From Vibrio spartinae (GTDB lineage: Bacteria; Pseudomonadota; Gammaproteobacteria; Enterobacterales; Vibrionaceae): a stretch of DNA of 64,000 bases. This document shows positions 42,646-51,303 of the stretch, piece after piece (the first letter of the stretch is position 1; every line of letters begins with the position of its first letter). The position numbers and the translations under genes were made by a program. The notes beneath the pieces are model-generated. The model ran no database searches. It saw only the letters and a list, made by a program, of their open reading frames with translations, and was not told the DNA's origin. The stretch covers positions 1,231,001-1,295,000 of the forward strand of contig NZ_AP024907.1 in the NCBI RefSeq assembly GCF_024347135.1, given 5' to 3'.

Positions 42646-43953
42646 TTGTCTTATTTTTACCAAGCAGTAAACCAACTCATTCACCAAATTCATCAGGCTT
42701 CCCCACAGGTAAGCCGATGCCGACAGGAACTTGATTTTCCTCCTCATTTTACGCTGCCTGACTGGCTTGCCGCGCAAACTTTATTCCCCCAATTTTATTG
42801 GCAAGATCGGGATTGTCAGGAAGAAGTGGTTGCGTTGGGGGCGTGTGTTACGTTTGCAGATCCCGCACCTGCCTATCACGTGATCACCGACTCTCAGCGT
42901 ATTTGGGGCGGACGTTCCTTTGATGGTGGGACAACTAAAAATCCGCACTGTAAAGAAGCATTTTTCTTTCTGCCGCAAATCGAGTTAATTCGCGAAGGGC
43001 ATGCATGGTTTTTATGTGCCAATTTGACTCAAGCGCGTGACACGACAATTGAGGCGTTACGACAACTTCAGCATGAGATTCCGACTTTACCGCCAATGGC
43101 AACTGAAGTGCTTTCGGTTGATCACGCGCCTCAGCGTCCTCAATGGTGCCAGTTAGTTGAGCAGGCGCTGTCTGCGATGATGCAGCAGCAGTTTGATAAA
43201 GTCGTCTTAGCGCGTCAGTCTACGTTTCAACTGACGCAGTCGATTCAGGCGGCACAGTTGTTAAAAGAAAGCCGGCGTCACAATGATCAGAGCTTCCATT
43301 TCTTGCTGGCGATTGACCCGCGGCATAGTTTTGTCGGCTCGACACCGGAGCGTCTTTATCAACGCCACGGGGAAGCGCTATTTACTGAAGCGCTCGCTGG
43401 CACCATCGGCAGAAGCGATGATCTCCAACAGGATCAGGCGTTATCCGATTGGTTGCTCCATGATGATAAGAACATGACGGAAAACCAGTATGTCGTGGAT
43501 GACATTGTGGACCGTTTAGCTCCTTTGGCACGCTCTGTTGAGGTCGGTGCTGAAACAGCATTGGTGAAACTGCGTCGCGTGCAACATCTGAAACGCCATA
43601 TTGCGGCGGTGCTCAAGCCGACCATCAATGGCGTCCAGTTACTGGGTGCATTACAGCCGACCGCAGCCGTCGCGGGTCTGCCAAGACAAGCCGCGAAAAC
43701 ATTTATTGAACGTTATGAGCCTTTCCCCAGAGGGTGGTATGCCGGTTCGATCGGGTATATCAGCCATCAACGTGCTGAATTCTGTGTTGCCATCCGCAGT
43801 GCGCTGGTCATGGATAAACAGGTCAAACTCTTTGCCGGGGCGGGGATTGTGAGCGGTTCGGTTGCTGAACATGAATGGTTAGAGTTGGATCGCAAGATGT
43901 CAACTTTACTCAGCCTGATTACAGAGATCTCTCCGGAGGAAGTGGTATCGTGA
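42646..43953 (+). CDS. menF: Isochorismate synthase, menaquinone pathway
   Basis: The product is about 435 residues. I prefer the TTG at 42646 (LSYFYQAVNQ) because GAGG lies five bases before it; the TTG at 42622 has no such site. The chorismate-binding domain occupies the C-terminal 260 residues, with the proposed base lysine in FDKVVLARQ, the TPERLYQRHGE segment and ALAGTIGRS. It converts chorismate to isochorismate, the first step to menaquinone. It overlaps menD by four bases (GTGA) and heads the six-gene men operon. Confidence 0.93.
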   Translation: MSYFYQAVNQLIHQIHQASPQVSRCRQELDFPPHFTLPDWLAAQTLFPQFYWQDRDCQEEVVALGACVTFADPAPAYHVITDSQRIWGGRSFDGGTTKNPHCKEAFFFLPQIELIREGHAWFLCANLTQARDTTIEALRQLQHEIPTLPPMATEVLSVDHAPQRPQWCQLVEQALSAMMQQQFDKVVLARQSTFQLTQSIQAAQLLKESRRHNDQSFHFLLAIDPRHSFVGSTPERLYQRHGEALFTEALAGTIGRSDDLQQDQALSDWLLHDDKNMTENQYVVDDIVDRLAPLARSVEVGAETALVKLRRVQHLKRHIAAVLKPTINGVQLLGALQPTAAVAGLPRQAAKTFIERYEPFPRGWYAGSIGYISHQRAEFCVAIRSALVMDKQVKLFAGAGIVSGSVAEHEWLELDRKMSTLLSLITEISPEEVVS

Positions 43954-45668
43954 AATCTCAACAAGCGGTGATGAATCGCGTCTGGAGTCGGTTGATTCTG
44001 GAAGAATTGTCGCGTCTGGGTGTGCGTGATGTGTGTGTTGCACCGGGATCCCGTTCGACACCGCTGACACTCGAAGCCGATGCGCATCGGGGCCTGCGGC
44101 TCCATCGTCATTTTGACGAAAGAGGGTTGGGCTATCTGGCACTGGGACTGGCAAAAGCCAGTCATCACCCGGTTGCCGTGATTGTGACATCGGGCACGGC
44201 TGTAGCGAATCTGCTCCCGTGTGTGGTTGAAGCTAATTTGACCGGTGAAAAACTGGTTTTGTTAACCGCAGACCGTCCGGTGGATCTGATTGACTGCGGT
44301 GCGAATCAGGCTATTGAACAGCCGGGAATTTTTGCCGCGCATGTGGTTCAGGCGGTCAACTTACCCAGTCCGACAACGGCCATCGCGCCCAATTGGCTGC
44401 TCACCACGCTTGATCAGGCACTTTCTGTGCAAGCGCGCCGCGGTGGTCCGGTGCACATCAATTGTCCGTTTCCCGAACCCTTGTATATACCGGAGCAAGA
44501 TGAAGTTATCGACGATGCGGTTTATCTGGCTGGGGTTCTGCCGTGGTTGGCGACGCGAGAGCCTTATATTATCAAGCAAAGCGAACCACCGTTATCGCTG
44601 CAGTCTGAACCGTCACTGTACCGTCAGCGCGGTGTGGTGATTATCGGCTCTCTGACGCTGGTTGAGGCGGAGCAGGCGAAAGCGTTCGCGCAGCAGTTGG
44701 GCTGGCCGGTGTTCTGTGATCCTCAGTCCGGTGTATCAAGCGACTGGGCATATTTCGATATCTGGCTTCACCATTCATCTGCCCGGCAGATCTTGTCTGA
44801 ATGTGACGTGATCATTCAGTTTGGGGGGCAGCTGGTTTCCAAACGGCTGAATCAATGGTTGCAACAGCACGTCATGCAACACGGGAGCCGTTATCTGTTG
44901 GTTTCTCCGGATGAGAAACGCAACAACCCGTCACATCTGCCACAACAGCAGATTGTGACTCAGATTGAGACTTGGGTTGATGCTCAAGTCGCGCAGGCTC
45001 AAACCGTCGGGTCATCAGCGGGATGGGCGGATGAATTACTGCCGTTGATTGGCCGAATCCCGGCTGTGATACAGCAAGTGGCAGAGAGCACGGCATTCAT
45101 TTCAGAGTTGGATGTCGGTCAGTCGGTGGCAACGCTTGCCCCCGCAGCCGATTTATTCTTCGGTAACAGTTTGATGGTGCGCTTGGTGGATATGTTCGGC
45201 AAGGTGGCGCATCAGAACGTTTATTCTAATCGGGGCGCGTCGGGGATTGATGGGCTGGTGGCAACGGCTGCTGGTGTTCAGCGAGCGCGGCAGCAACCGA
45301 TGTTGTTACTGCTTGGCGATACATCACTCTTGTATGACCTCAATTCGCTCGCCTTGCTGACCAATACGCCTCAGCCTTTTGTGATTGTGGTGACCAATAA
45401 CGACGGTGGGGCGATTTTTGACTTACTGCCCGTCCCACAACGACAGAAAACTGACTTGTATCAGATGCCACATGGTTATGATTTTCAACATGCAGCCGCC
45501 CAATTTGGGTTGCACTATGCCAACCCTGATCGTGTGAGCACATTGACGGACTGTGTCGCGCAGCATTTCGAGCACGGCAAGCACGGCTTGATTGTCGAAC
45601 TCACTGTCCCTGCCGGTCAGGCGGCACAACACATTCAGCAGGTCATCCAGCATGTCTGTACTTTATAG
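43950..45668 (+). CDS. menD: SEPHCHC synthase (2-oxoglutarate decarboxylase step)
   Basis: The product is 572 residues from the GTG at 43950, which overlaps menF; the longer frame from 43875 lies inside menF. This thiamine-diphosphate enzyme joins isochorismate and 2-oxoglutarate. Visible features are CVAPGSRSTPLTLEA near the N-terminus, SGTAVANLLPCVVEA, SNRGASGIDG and the metal-binding GDTSLLYDLNSLALL, followed by TNNDGGAIF. GGAGGAAG provides a strong ribosome site. Its stop codon lies in the first unit of the 18-bp tandem repeat that also encodes the MenH N-terminus. Confidence 0.95.
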   Translation: MKSQQAVMNRVWSRLILEELSRLGVRDVCVAPGSRSTPLTLEADAHRGLRLHRHFDERGLGYLALGLAKASHHPVAVIVTSGTAVANLLPCVVEANLTGEKLVLLTADRPVDLIDCGANQAIEQPGIFAAHVVQAVNLPSPTTAIAPNWLLTTLDQALSVQARRGGPVHINCPFPEPLYIPEQDEVIDDAVYLAGVLPWLATREPYIIKQSEPPLSLQSEPSLYRQRGVVIIGSLTLVEAEQAKAFAQQLGWPVFCDPQSGVSSDWAYFDIWLHHSSARQILSECDVIIQFGGQLVSKRLNQWLQQHVMQHGSRYLLVSPDEKRNNPSHLPQQQIVTQIETWVDAQVAQAQTVGSSAGWADELLPLIGRIPAVIQQVAESTAFISELDVGQSVATLAPAADLFFGNSLMVRLVDMFGKVAHQNVYSNRGASGIDGLVATAAGVQRARQQPMLLLLGDTSLLYDLNSLALLTNTPQPFVIVVTNNDGGAIFDLLPVPQRQKTDLYQMPHGYDFQHAAAQFGLHYANPDRVSTLTDCVAQHFEHGKHGLIVELTVPAGQAAQHIQQVIQHVCTL

Positions 45669-46482
45669 TGTTTATAGCCCAGAGAGTGTTTATACCCCAA
45701 AGAGTGTTTATACCCCAGCGGAGACGGCTCTTCATCAGGATCGACCAGTGCTGGTTTTTTTACATGGTTTACTGGGCAGCCGTGACGACTGGTCGGAAAC
45801 GCTGACTCATTTACGCGACTTCCCTTGTTTAACCATCGATTTGTGTGGGCATGGACACAGCCGTGAGCAACACTGTACCGATTTTGACGACTGCTGTGCG
45901 CAGATCGCCCGGACGATTGCGAGCCGTTTGCCACCAGCGCAGCCGCTGGTGCTGATTGGCTATTCGCTGGGAGGGCGATTAGCCATGTATGGTGCCGTTT
46001 ACGGGGCTTGGTCGGCCTTGAATGTGACCACGTTGGTGATTGAAGGGGGCAACTTCGGACTGCATGATGAGTCCGCCCGTCAGGCTCGCTGGCAACAGGA
46101 TCAGGTCTGGGCGAATCGCTTTGCATCTGAGCCGATTGCTGATGTTTTAATCAGTTGGTATCAGCAGCCGGTATTTTCTTCACTCAACGATGAGCAAAGA
46201 CAAGATTTGATTACCCGACGGAGTGATAATCTTGGTACTAGCATCGCCGCGATGATGCGTGCGACCTCGTTGGCTTTGCAGCCGGATTTGCTACCGGCAT
46301 TGAAAACACAGCCGATCCCCGTTCAGTATATCTGTGGGGAGCGCGATCAAAAATTCCGCCAACTCGCTCAATCCAGCGGGTTGCCAATACAGATTGTTTT
46401 GCAGGCAGGACATAATGTCCATCAGGAGCGACCCGAGGCGTTTGCCCAGTGTCTTCGAAAACAACTCGCTCATCAGAGATGA
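45652..46482 (+). CDS. menH: SHCHC synthase, alpha/beta hydrolase
   Basis: The product is 276 residues from ATG 45652, overlapping the menD stop by 17 bases. The alpha/beta-hydrolase features are FLHGLLGSRDDW, the nucleophile elbow GYSLGG, and a late His in AGHNVHQERPEA. It eliminates pyruvate from SEPHCHC. The N-terminus is unusual: three near-identical six-residue repeats (SVYSPE, SVYTPK, SVYTPA), encoded by an 18-bp tandem repeat at 45667-45720, extend the protein before the conserved RPVLVFLHG. The extension is probably harmless, since it lies ahead of the fold. Confidence 0.92.
   Translation: MSVLYSVYSPESVYTPKSVYTPAETALHQDRPVLVFLHGLLGSRDDWSETLTHLRDFPCLTIDLCGHGHSREQHCTDFDDCCAQIARTIASRLPPAQPLVLIGYSLGGRLAMYGAVYGAWSALNVTTLVIEGGNFGLHDESARQARWQQDQVWANRFASEPIADVLISWYQQPVFSSLNDEQRQDLITRRSDNLGTSIAAMMRATSLALQPDLLPALKTQPIPVQYICGERDQKFRQLAQSSGLPIQIVLQAGHNVHQERPEAFAQCLRKQLAHQR
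45667..45720 (+). repeat. 18-bp tandem repeat x3 at the menD/menH junction
   Basis: AGTGTTTATAGCCCAGAG, AGTGTTTATACCCCAAAG and AGTGTTTATACCCCAGCG follow head to tail. The length is a multiple of three, so changes in copy number keep menH in frame. The menD stop codon is at the start of unit one. Confidence 0.9.
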
Positions 46483-46506
46483 CAGCTCAAACAAGATAGG
46501 TAGATT

Positions 46507-47373
46507 ATGACAATTACTGTAGGTATCAGTGAAGAAGAACTTTATGCACCGGTAAACTGGACCGATTGCAGCGGTGAGTATCAAGATATTCACTATCATA
46601 AATCGGATGATGGGATTGCGAGAATTACCATTGCCCGACCACAGGTTCGCAATGCTTTCCGCCCCCAGACGGTTAAAGAGATGATGCAGGCGCTGGCTGA
46701 TGCCCGCTATGATTCCGGTGTGGGTGTCATTGTGCTGACCGGACTGGGAGAAGATGCGTTCTGTTCTGGTGGTGATCAGAAAATCCGTGGTGATTATGGC
46801 GGCTATCGCGATGACGAAGGCACACACCATCTCAATGTACTAGACTTTCAACGTCAAATCCGGACTTGTCCGAAGCCGGTGATCGCTGCCGTGGCGGGTT
46901 GGGCTGTTGGCGGGGGGCATGTGCTGCATATGATGTGTGATTTAACCATTGCGGCTGATAATGCCAAGTTCGGTCAGACCGGTCCGAAAGTCGGATCTTT
47001 TGACGGCGGTTGGGGTGCCTCTTACATGTCACGGATTGTCGGCCAGAAAAAAGCCCGCGAAATCTGGTTCTTGTGCCGCTTTTATGATGCGCAGGAAGCT
47101 GTGGATATGGGGCTGGTGAATACCGTTGTGCCATTGGCGGATCTGGAAAAAGAAACCGTACGCTGGTGTCGGGAAGTGTTACAACACAGTCCGATGGCGC
47201 TGCGCTGTTTGAAAGCCGCCCTGAATGCCGACTGTGATGGTCAGGCCGGGTTACAAGAGCTGGCAGGCAATGCGACGATGATGTTTTACATGACTGAAGA
47301 AGGTCAGGAAGGTCGCAATGCATTTAACGAAAAACGGCGTCCTGATTTTCACAAGTTCCCTCGTAACCCGTAA
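46507..47373 (+). CDS. menB: 1,4-dihydroxy-2-naphthoyl-CoA synthase
   Basis: This 288-residue crotonase-fold enzyme closes the naphthoquinone ring from o-succinylbenzoyl-CoA. Oxyanion and active-site segments [36 protein letters not shown] and [14 protein letters not shown] are intact and typical of MenB, which uses bicarbonate where other members have an acidic residue. It starts 24 bases after menH. Its stop codon lies inside a 15-bp tandem duplication (CTCGTAACCCGTAAG then CTCGTAACCCGCAAG, 47360-47389). Confidence 0.96.
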   Translation: MTITVGISEEELYAPVNWTDCSGEYQDIHYHKSDDGIARITIARPQVRNAFRPQTVKEMMQALADARYDSGVGVIVLTGLGEDAFCSGGDQKIRGDYGGYRDDEGTHHLNVLDFQRQIRTCPKPVIAAVAGWAVGGGHVLHMMCDLTIAADNAKFGQTGPKVGSFDGGWGASYMSRIVGQKKAREIWFLCRFYDAQEAVDMGLVNTVVPLADLEKETVRWCREVLQHSPMALRCLKAALNADCDGQAGLQELAGNATMMFYMTEEGQEGRNAFNEKRRPDFHKFPRNP

Positions 47374-47389
47374 GCTCGTAACCCGCAAG
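47360..47389 (+). repeat. 15-bp tandem duplication over the menB stop codon
   Basis: CTCGTAACCCGTAAG (47360-47374) is followed directly by CTCGTAACCCGCAAG (47375-47389). The TAA of menB lies in the first unit. Confidence 0.85.
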
Positions 47390-47481
47390 CTAAAAGCTTG
47401 GCAACGATGGAAATACAATGATTGAAATAAGATGTCTGGTGGGTTGAACCCTCAGGCATCGGGTCAAGAGGATCAGTGACA

Positions 47482-48465
47482 ATGCGTAGTGCAAAACTGT
47501 ACCGCTATCGATTACCGATGGATAGCGGTGTGATTCTTCGTAACGAGAAGCTTCTGGAACGAGAAGGCTTCATCGTCGAAATTCATGAGCAGAATCAGGT
47601 AGGCCGGGGGGAAATCGCGCCATTAATTGGATTCAGCCGGGAATCTTCCACGGAAGCGGGGGTTCAGCTTCAAGAACAATTGGCTCGCTGGTGTCGCGGT
47701 GAGGTGATTGATTATTCGTCGTTATATCCATCCGTGGCGTTTGGTTTGTCTGCCGCAGAGGCTGAGTTATCCGGTGAACTGCCACAAGCCGGTCATTATT
47801 TTGCGGCGCCCTTATGTATCGGTGACCCGGATGAATTGATCGAGCGTCTTCAGGAATTGCCCAAAAAAGTCGCCAAAGTTAAAGTGGGTTGGTATGAGCC
47901 GATCCGTGACGGACTGGTTGTGAATCTGTTGCTGGAAAGCATTCCTGATTTATCACTGCGCTTGGATGTCAACCGCGGCTGGACACCGGAGAAGGCGGCC
48001 AAGTTCGCCAGTAAAATTTCACATTCTTATCGGCAGCGAATTGCCTATATCGAAGAACCCTGTGCTGCGCCGAGCGATAGCATTGCGTTTGCGATTAATA
48101 CCGGTATTGCGATTGCGTGGGATGAAACCTTACAGGAATCATTACATGCTCCCGATTTCAATCTGGAAGATTTGACCGGTGTCAAAGCACTGATCATCAA
48201 ACCGACACTGATCGGTTCGATTGAACGCTGTCGTCACTTGGTCGAAAAAGCCAGAACTCTGGGAATGCAACCGGTAATCAGTTCCAGCATTGAGTCGAGC
48301 TTCGGTTTGTGTCAATTGGCACGACTGTCACGCTGGTTGATACCGGATGAGGTGCCGGGACTGGATACCATCGGTCTGTTTCAGCAACAGTTGGCCGTTG
48401 CGTGGCCGGGATGTGACTTACCCGTTGTTGCGTTAGAAAATCAGGAACTGATCTGGACGTCTTGA
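47482..48465 (+). CDS. menC: o-Succinylbenzoate synthase
   Basis: The product is 327 residues from ATG 47482; AGAGGA is nine bases upstream of it but only three from the GTG at 47476. This is an enolase-superfamily dehydratase with the expected catalytic and metal residues: KVKVGW (acid/base lysine), LRLDVNRGW (Asp), IEEPC (Glu), IAWDETLQE (Asp) and ALIIKPT (Lys). It forms o-succinylbenzoate from SHCHC. The last base of its stop is the first base of the menE ATG. The 100-base gap after menB may carry a secondary promoter. Confidence 0.95.
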   Translation: MRSAKLYRYRLPMDSGVILRNEKLLEREGFIVEIHEQNQVGRGEIAPLIGFSRESSTEAGVQLQEQLARWCRGEVIDYSSLYPSVAFGLSAAEAELSGELPQAGHYFAAPLCIGDPDELIERLQELPKKVAKVKVGWYEPIRDGLVVNLLLESIPDLSLRLDVNRGWTPEKAAKFASKISHSYRQRIAYIEEPCAAPSDSIAFAINTGIAIAWDETLQESLHAPDFNLEDLTGVKALIIKPTLIGSIERCRHLVEKARTLGMQPVISSSIESSFGLCQLARLSRWLIPDEVPGLDTIGLFQQQLAVAWPGCDLPVVALENQELIWTS

Positions 48466-49922
48466 TGATCAATCATGCCCCTGCCCAGCAAGCCCCGTGG
48501 CTGCGCTGGGCCGTTGAACGGCCGACCGCCATTGCGCTGAAAGTCGCGCAGCACACCTATACGTGGCAAGCGGTGGCGGAGAAGGTGGCGGCTATTGCTG
48601 CGGCGCTACAGTTGCAGGGCATTGCTGACGATGATGTCGTGACATTGGTCGGCAAGAATCATCCCGATGCGGTCTGGTTGTTTCTGGCGAGGTTACATGT
48701 CGGGGCGCTGAGCGCTTTGTTGCCGCCACAACCGATTGCCATGTTGCAGCGTAAACTGGAGACGATCTATCGTCCGGAGCAAACCATGTGGTTGTTCTGT
48801 GCCGACCCGAGTGAGGCCGCTGCATTGCAGACACAGTTGCCGGACTGTCGCATGGTTGGTCGTATCGTTGACTGTCAGCCAGCCACCGGTGTTGTTAAGC
48901 CCGCCAATTATCATCCTGAGCAGTTGAGCTCATTAATCTTTACTTCCGGTTCGACCGGGGATGCAAAGGCGGTTGCTCATACGTCTCGCCAGCATTTTGC
49001 CTCTGCGCAGGGATTGTTATCTCAGTTTCATTTCACCGTCAGTGATACTTGGTTACTGAGTCTGCCTGTTTATCATGTTTCCGGGTTATCGATCATTTAC
49101 CGCTGGTTACAAGCGGGGGCTTGTCTGCGGATTGGGCGGATTGAAGATGGTGAGATGACGGATGTGACCCATGCTTCGCTGGTGCCGACCCAGTTACAGC
49201 GGTTGCTGGACCAGTCGATTCCTCATGTGCTGACACATGTACTGCTCGGCGGCAGTTATATTCCGCCGGAACTTGCCCGGCGAGCGGCTGCGCTCGGCAT
49301 TGAGACATGGCTGGGGTATGGGATGACCGAAGCTGCGTCAACGGTCACCGCCAAACGTGTTGATGGGCGCGAGAGTTGTGGCAGCGTGCTGCCTTTGCGT
49401 CAGGTAAAAATTGACCACGACCGGATTTATATCAGCGGTGATACACTGGCTGGCGGTTATTATCGTCAGGGAACGCTGACACCACTGTGTGACGATTCAG
49501 GCTGGTTTGACAGCAAGGACATGGGGTATTGGCATGAACAAGAACTCCATATCACCGGTCGGGTTGATAATCTGTTCATCTCCGGCGGAGAAAATATCCA
49601 TTGCGAAGAAATTGAAGCGGTTTTAGTTCGACATCCGCAGGTTGATATTGCAGTGGTGGTGCCTGTTGCTGATGCCACCTATGGGGCGCGTCCGGTCGCG
49701 GTGATTGGGTGTGAACCGGGCTGGCAATCGATGAGCGCGGACCTCAGAGAGTGGCTTGAGGGACGGTTGGAGACATTTAAATGGCCGGATGGTTATTACC
49801 AATTGCCTGAACATTTCTATACGAAAGGCCATACGCAAGGGATTAAAATCTCTCGTGCTGCGGTCAAAACGTGGCTGAGTGCCGAAATCAAGGGATGCCG
49901 CGATCCGGACAAGCAGTTATGA
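48465..49922 (+). CDS. menE: o-Succinylbenzoate-CoA ligase
   Basis: The product is 485 residues from ATG 48465 (TGATG junction with menC). ANL adenylation motifs are present: FTSGSTGDAKAVAHT (ATP loop), WLGYGMTEAAST, GDTLAGGY, SKDMGYWHEQELHITGRVDN and a terminal lysine in THTQGIKISR-like context (GHTQGIKISRAAVK). It activates o-succinylbenzoate with ATP and CoA for MenB. It is the last gene of menFDHBCE; no menA is seen in the window. Confidence 0.94.
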   Translation: MINHAPAQQAPWLRWAVERPTAIALKVAQHTYTWQAVAEKVAAIAAALQLQGIADDDVVTLVGKNHPDAVWLFLARLHVGALSALLPPQPIAMLQRKLETIYRPEQTMWLFCADPSEAAALQTQLPDCRMVGRIVDCQPATGVVKPANYHPEQLSSLIFTSGSTGDAKAVAHTSRQHFASAQGLLSQFHFTVSDTWLLSLPVYHVSGLSIIYRWLQAGACLRIGRIEDGEMTDVTHASLVPTQLQRLLDQSIPHVLTHVLLGGSYIPPELARRAAALGIETWLGYGMTEAASTVTAKRVDGRESCGSVLPLRQVKIDHDRIYISGDTLAGGYYRQGTLTPLCDDSGWFDSKDMGYWHEQELHITGRVDNLFISGGENIHCEEIEAVLVRHPQVDIAVVVPVADATYGARPVAVIGCEPGWQSMSADLREWLEGRLETFKWPDGYYQLPEHFYTKGHTQGIKISRAAVKTWLSAEIKGCRDPDKQL

Positions 49923-50002
49923 GTTAGTCCAAAACTGAATTTTGGTTTGATATGTCTTTTCGTCATAATTAACCCAGTTTAATTAACTAAAAGGCATACC
50001 CA

Positions 50003-50170
50003 ATGAAAAAAGGGCTTATGATTGCGACCATTATCATTCAGCTTTTCGTGGCCGTGCTAAACAGCGGTGCAACCCGGTCACTGGCTGAGCTCACTGCATT
50101 TTTGTTGATTGTTGCTCTGTTTCTGGAACGCGCTCCCCGGCCATCATCCCGTCAAACGTCTTCGCTGTGA
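50003..50170 (+). CDS. Small two-helix membrane protein (55 aa)
   Basis: I do not recognise this protein. The product begins MKKGLMIATIIIQLFVAVLN, has a short polar turn, a second hydrophobic stretch (LTAFLLIVALFLE) and a basic, proline-containing tail. AAAGGC lies about 11 bases before the ATG. It stands alone between menE and the convergent yeiH-like gene. Confidence 0.55.
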   Translation: MKKGLMIATIIIQLFVAVLNSGATRSLAELTAFLLIVALFLERAPRPSSRQTSSL

Positions 50171-50213
50171 ATCTGGCACCGTGTCCGCGTGTCATGATGC
50201 CAGTCGGTACGAC

Positions 50214-51206
50214 TCACTGAGTGAGCATGATCCAGCTCAGTGATGACACCGAGATGAGTACCCATAAACCAACGCCGAAGAGTAACGGTCTTGGACCTGC
50301 CTGACGTAACTTACCCAATGACAGACTACAACCAATCAGAAACAGGCAAATGACTAATGTCTGTTTCGCCAGCGCGAAGATGCCATGATAGAGAGCGGAA
50401 AATTGAGGCAACTGGTCATGAAAAATAATCGCCGCACAGTAGAAGAAAATGAAATAAGGAATGGTGATTTTTCTTGATTCGCTGCGAAATAAAAAGGTAC
50501 TGAGGAATGTCACCGGAATAATCCAGAGTGCGCGGGCCAGTTTTAACGTGGTTGCGGTTTTGAGTGCCGTCTCTCCATAAGCGGATGCTGCACCGACGAC
50601 CGAAGACGTATCATGAATGGCAATGGCGGCCCACGTTCCGAATGCTTCCTGACTCATACTGAGCAGATGACCAATCACCGGGAAAATAAATAAAGCCAGT
50701 GAATTGAGGACAAAAACGGTTCCCAGTGCGAGGCCAGTCTGGTCATCATCTGCATTGATGGCTGGTGCAATGGCTGCAATGGCACTGCCGCCACAAATCG
50801 CTGTCCCTGAAGCAATCAGATAACCGGTTTTACGCACCAGTCCGACCCGGACACTGACAAACCAGCCGATCAGCAAGGTCGTGAACAAGCTGGCGACGAT
50901 TAACCCCAAACCATGTGTCGTGACGGTCAGTGCCGTTTGCAGCGGAATACCGAATCCGAGACCGATAATCGAGTAAGCGAGGAGCTTTTTGGTGATTTTC
51001 GCTAAAGGAATACCCTGAGGAACCATGCCTAGAGTGGTCAGAAAAAAACCGATGACCAGTGCTGTGGGGGAGGTGATATAAGCGGTTGTACAAACCAATA
51101 ATCCAATGAAGAACGGAATGTTTTTGAGCTGGCAAGCATTTTTGAGCGAGTCAGACTTGTTTAATGAAAAAGCATTACTGAACAAACGACTGAATAAAGG
51201 GGCCAT
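50214..51206 (-). CDS. yeiH: YeiH/UPF0324-family membrane protein
   Basis: This 330-residue protein has about ten membrane helices. Signature stretches [16 protein letters not shown] and [19 protein letters not shown] identify the UPF0324 (Cons_hypoth698) family, often labelled putative sulfate exporters; in enterobacteria the neighbouring LysR gene is yeiE. Function is not established for most members. It is monocistronic here, in the same direction as but 97 bases from the lipid gene that precedes it. Confidence 0.88.
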   Translation of the reverse strand: MAPLFSRLFSNAFSLNKSDSLKNACQLKNIPFFIGLLVCTTAYITSPTALVIGFFLTTLGMVPQGIPLAKITKKLLAYSIIGLGFGIPLQTALTVTTHGLGLIVASLFTTLLIGWFVSVRVGLVRKTGYLIASGTAICGGSAIAAIAPAINADDDQTGLALGTVFVLNSLALFIFPVIGHLLSMSQEAFGTWAAIAIHDTSSVVGAASAYGETALKTATTLKLARALWIIPVTFLSTFLFRSESRKITIPYFIFFYCAAIIFHDQLPQFSALYHGIFALAKQTLVICLFLIGCSLSLGKLRQAGPRPLLFGVGLWVLISVSSLSWIMLTQ

Positions 51207-51303
51207 GTCGATACCACGGTCAGAAAAGATGATGCCATTCTAACGAAAATAAACGATCAGTCAGTCTGAATGTTTTTAACTTTCATTCATTAAAATTGAA
51301 CAA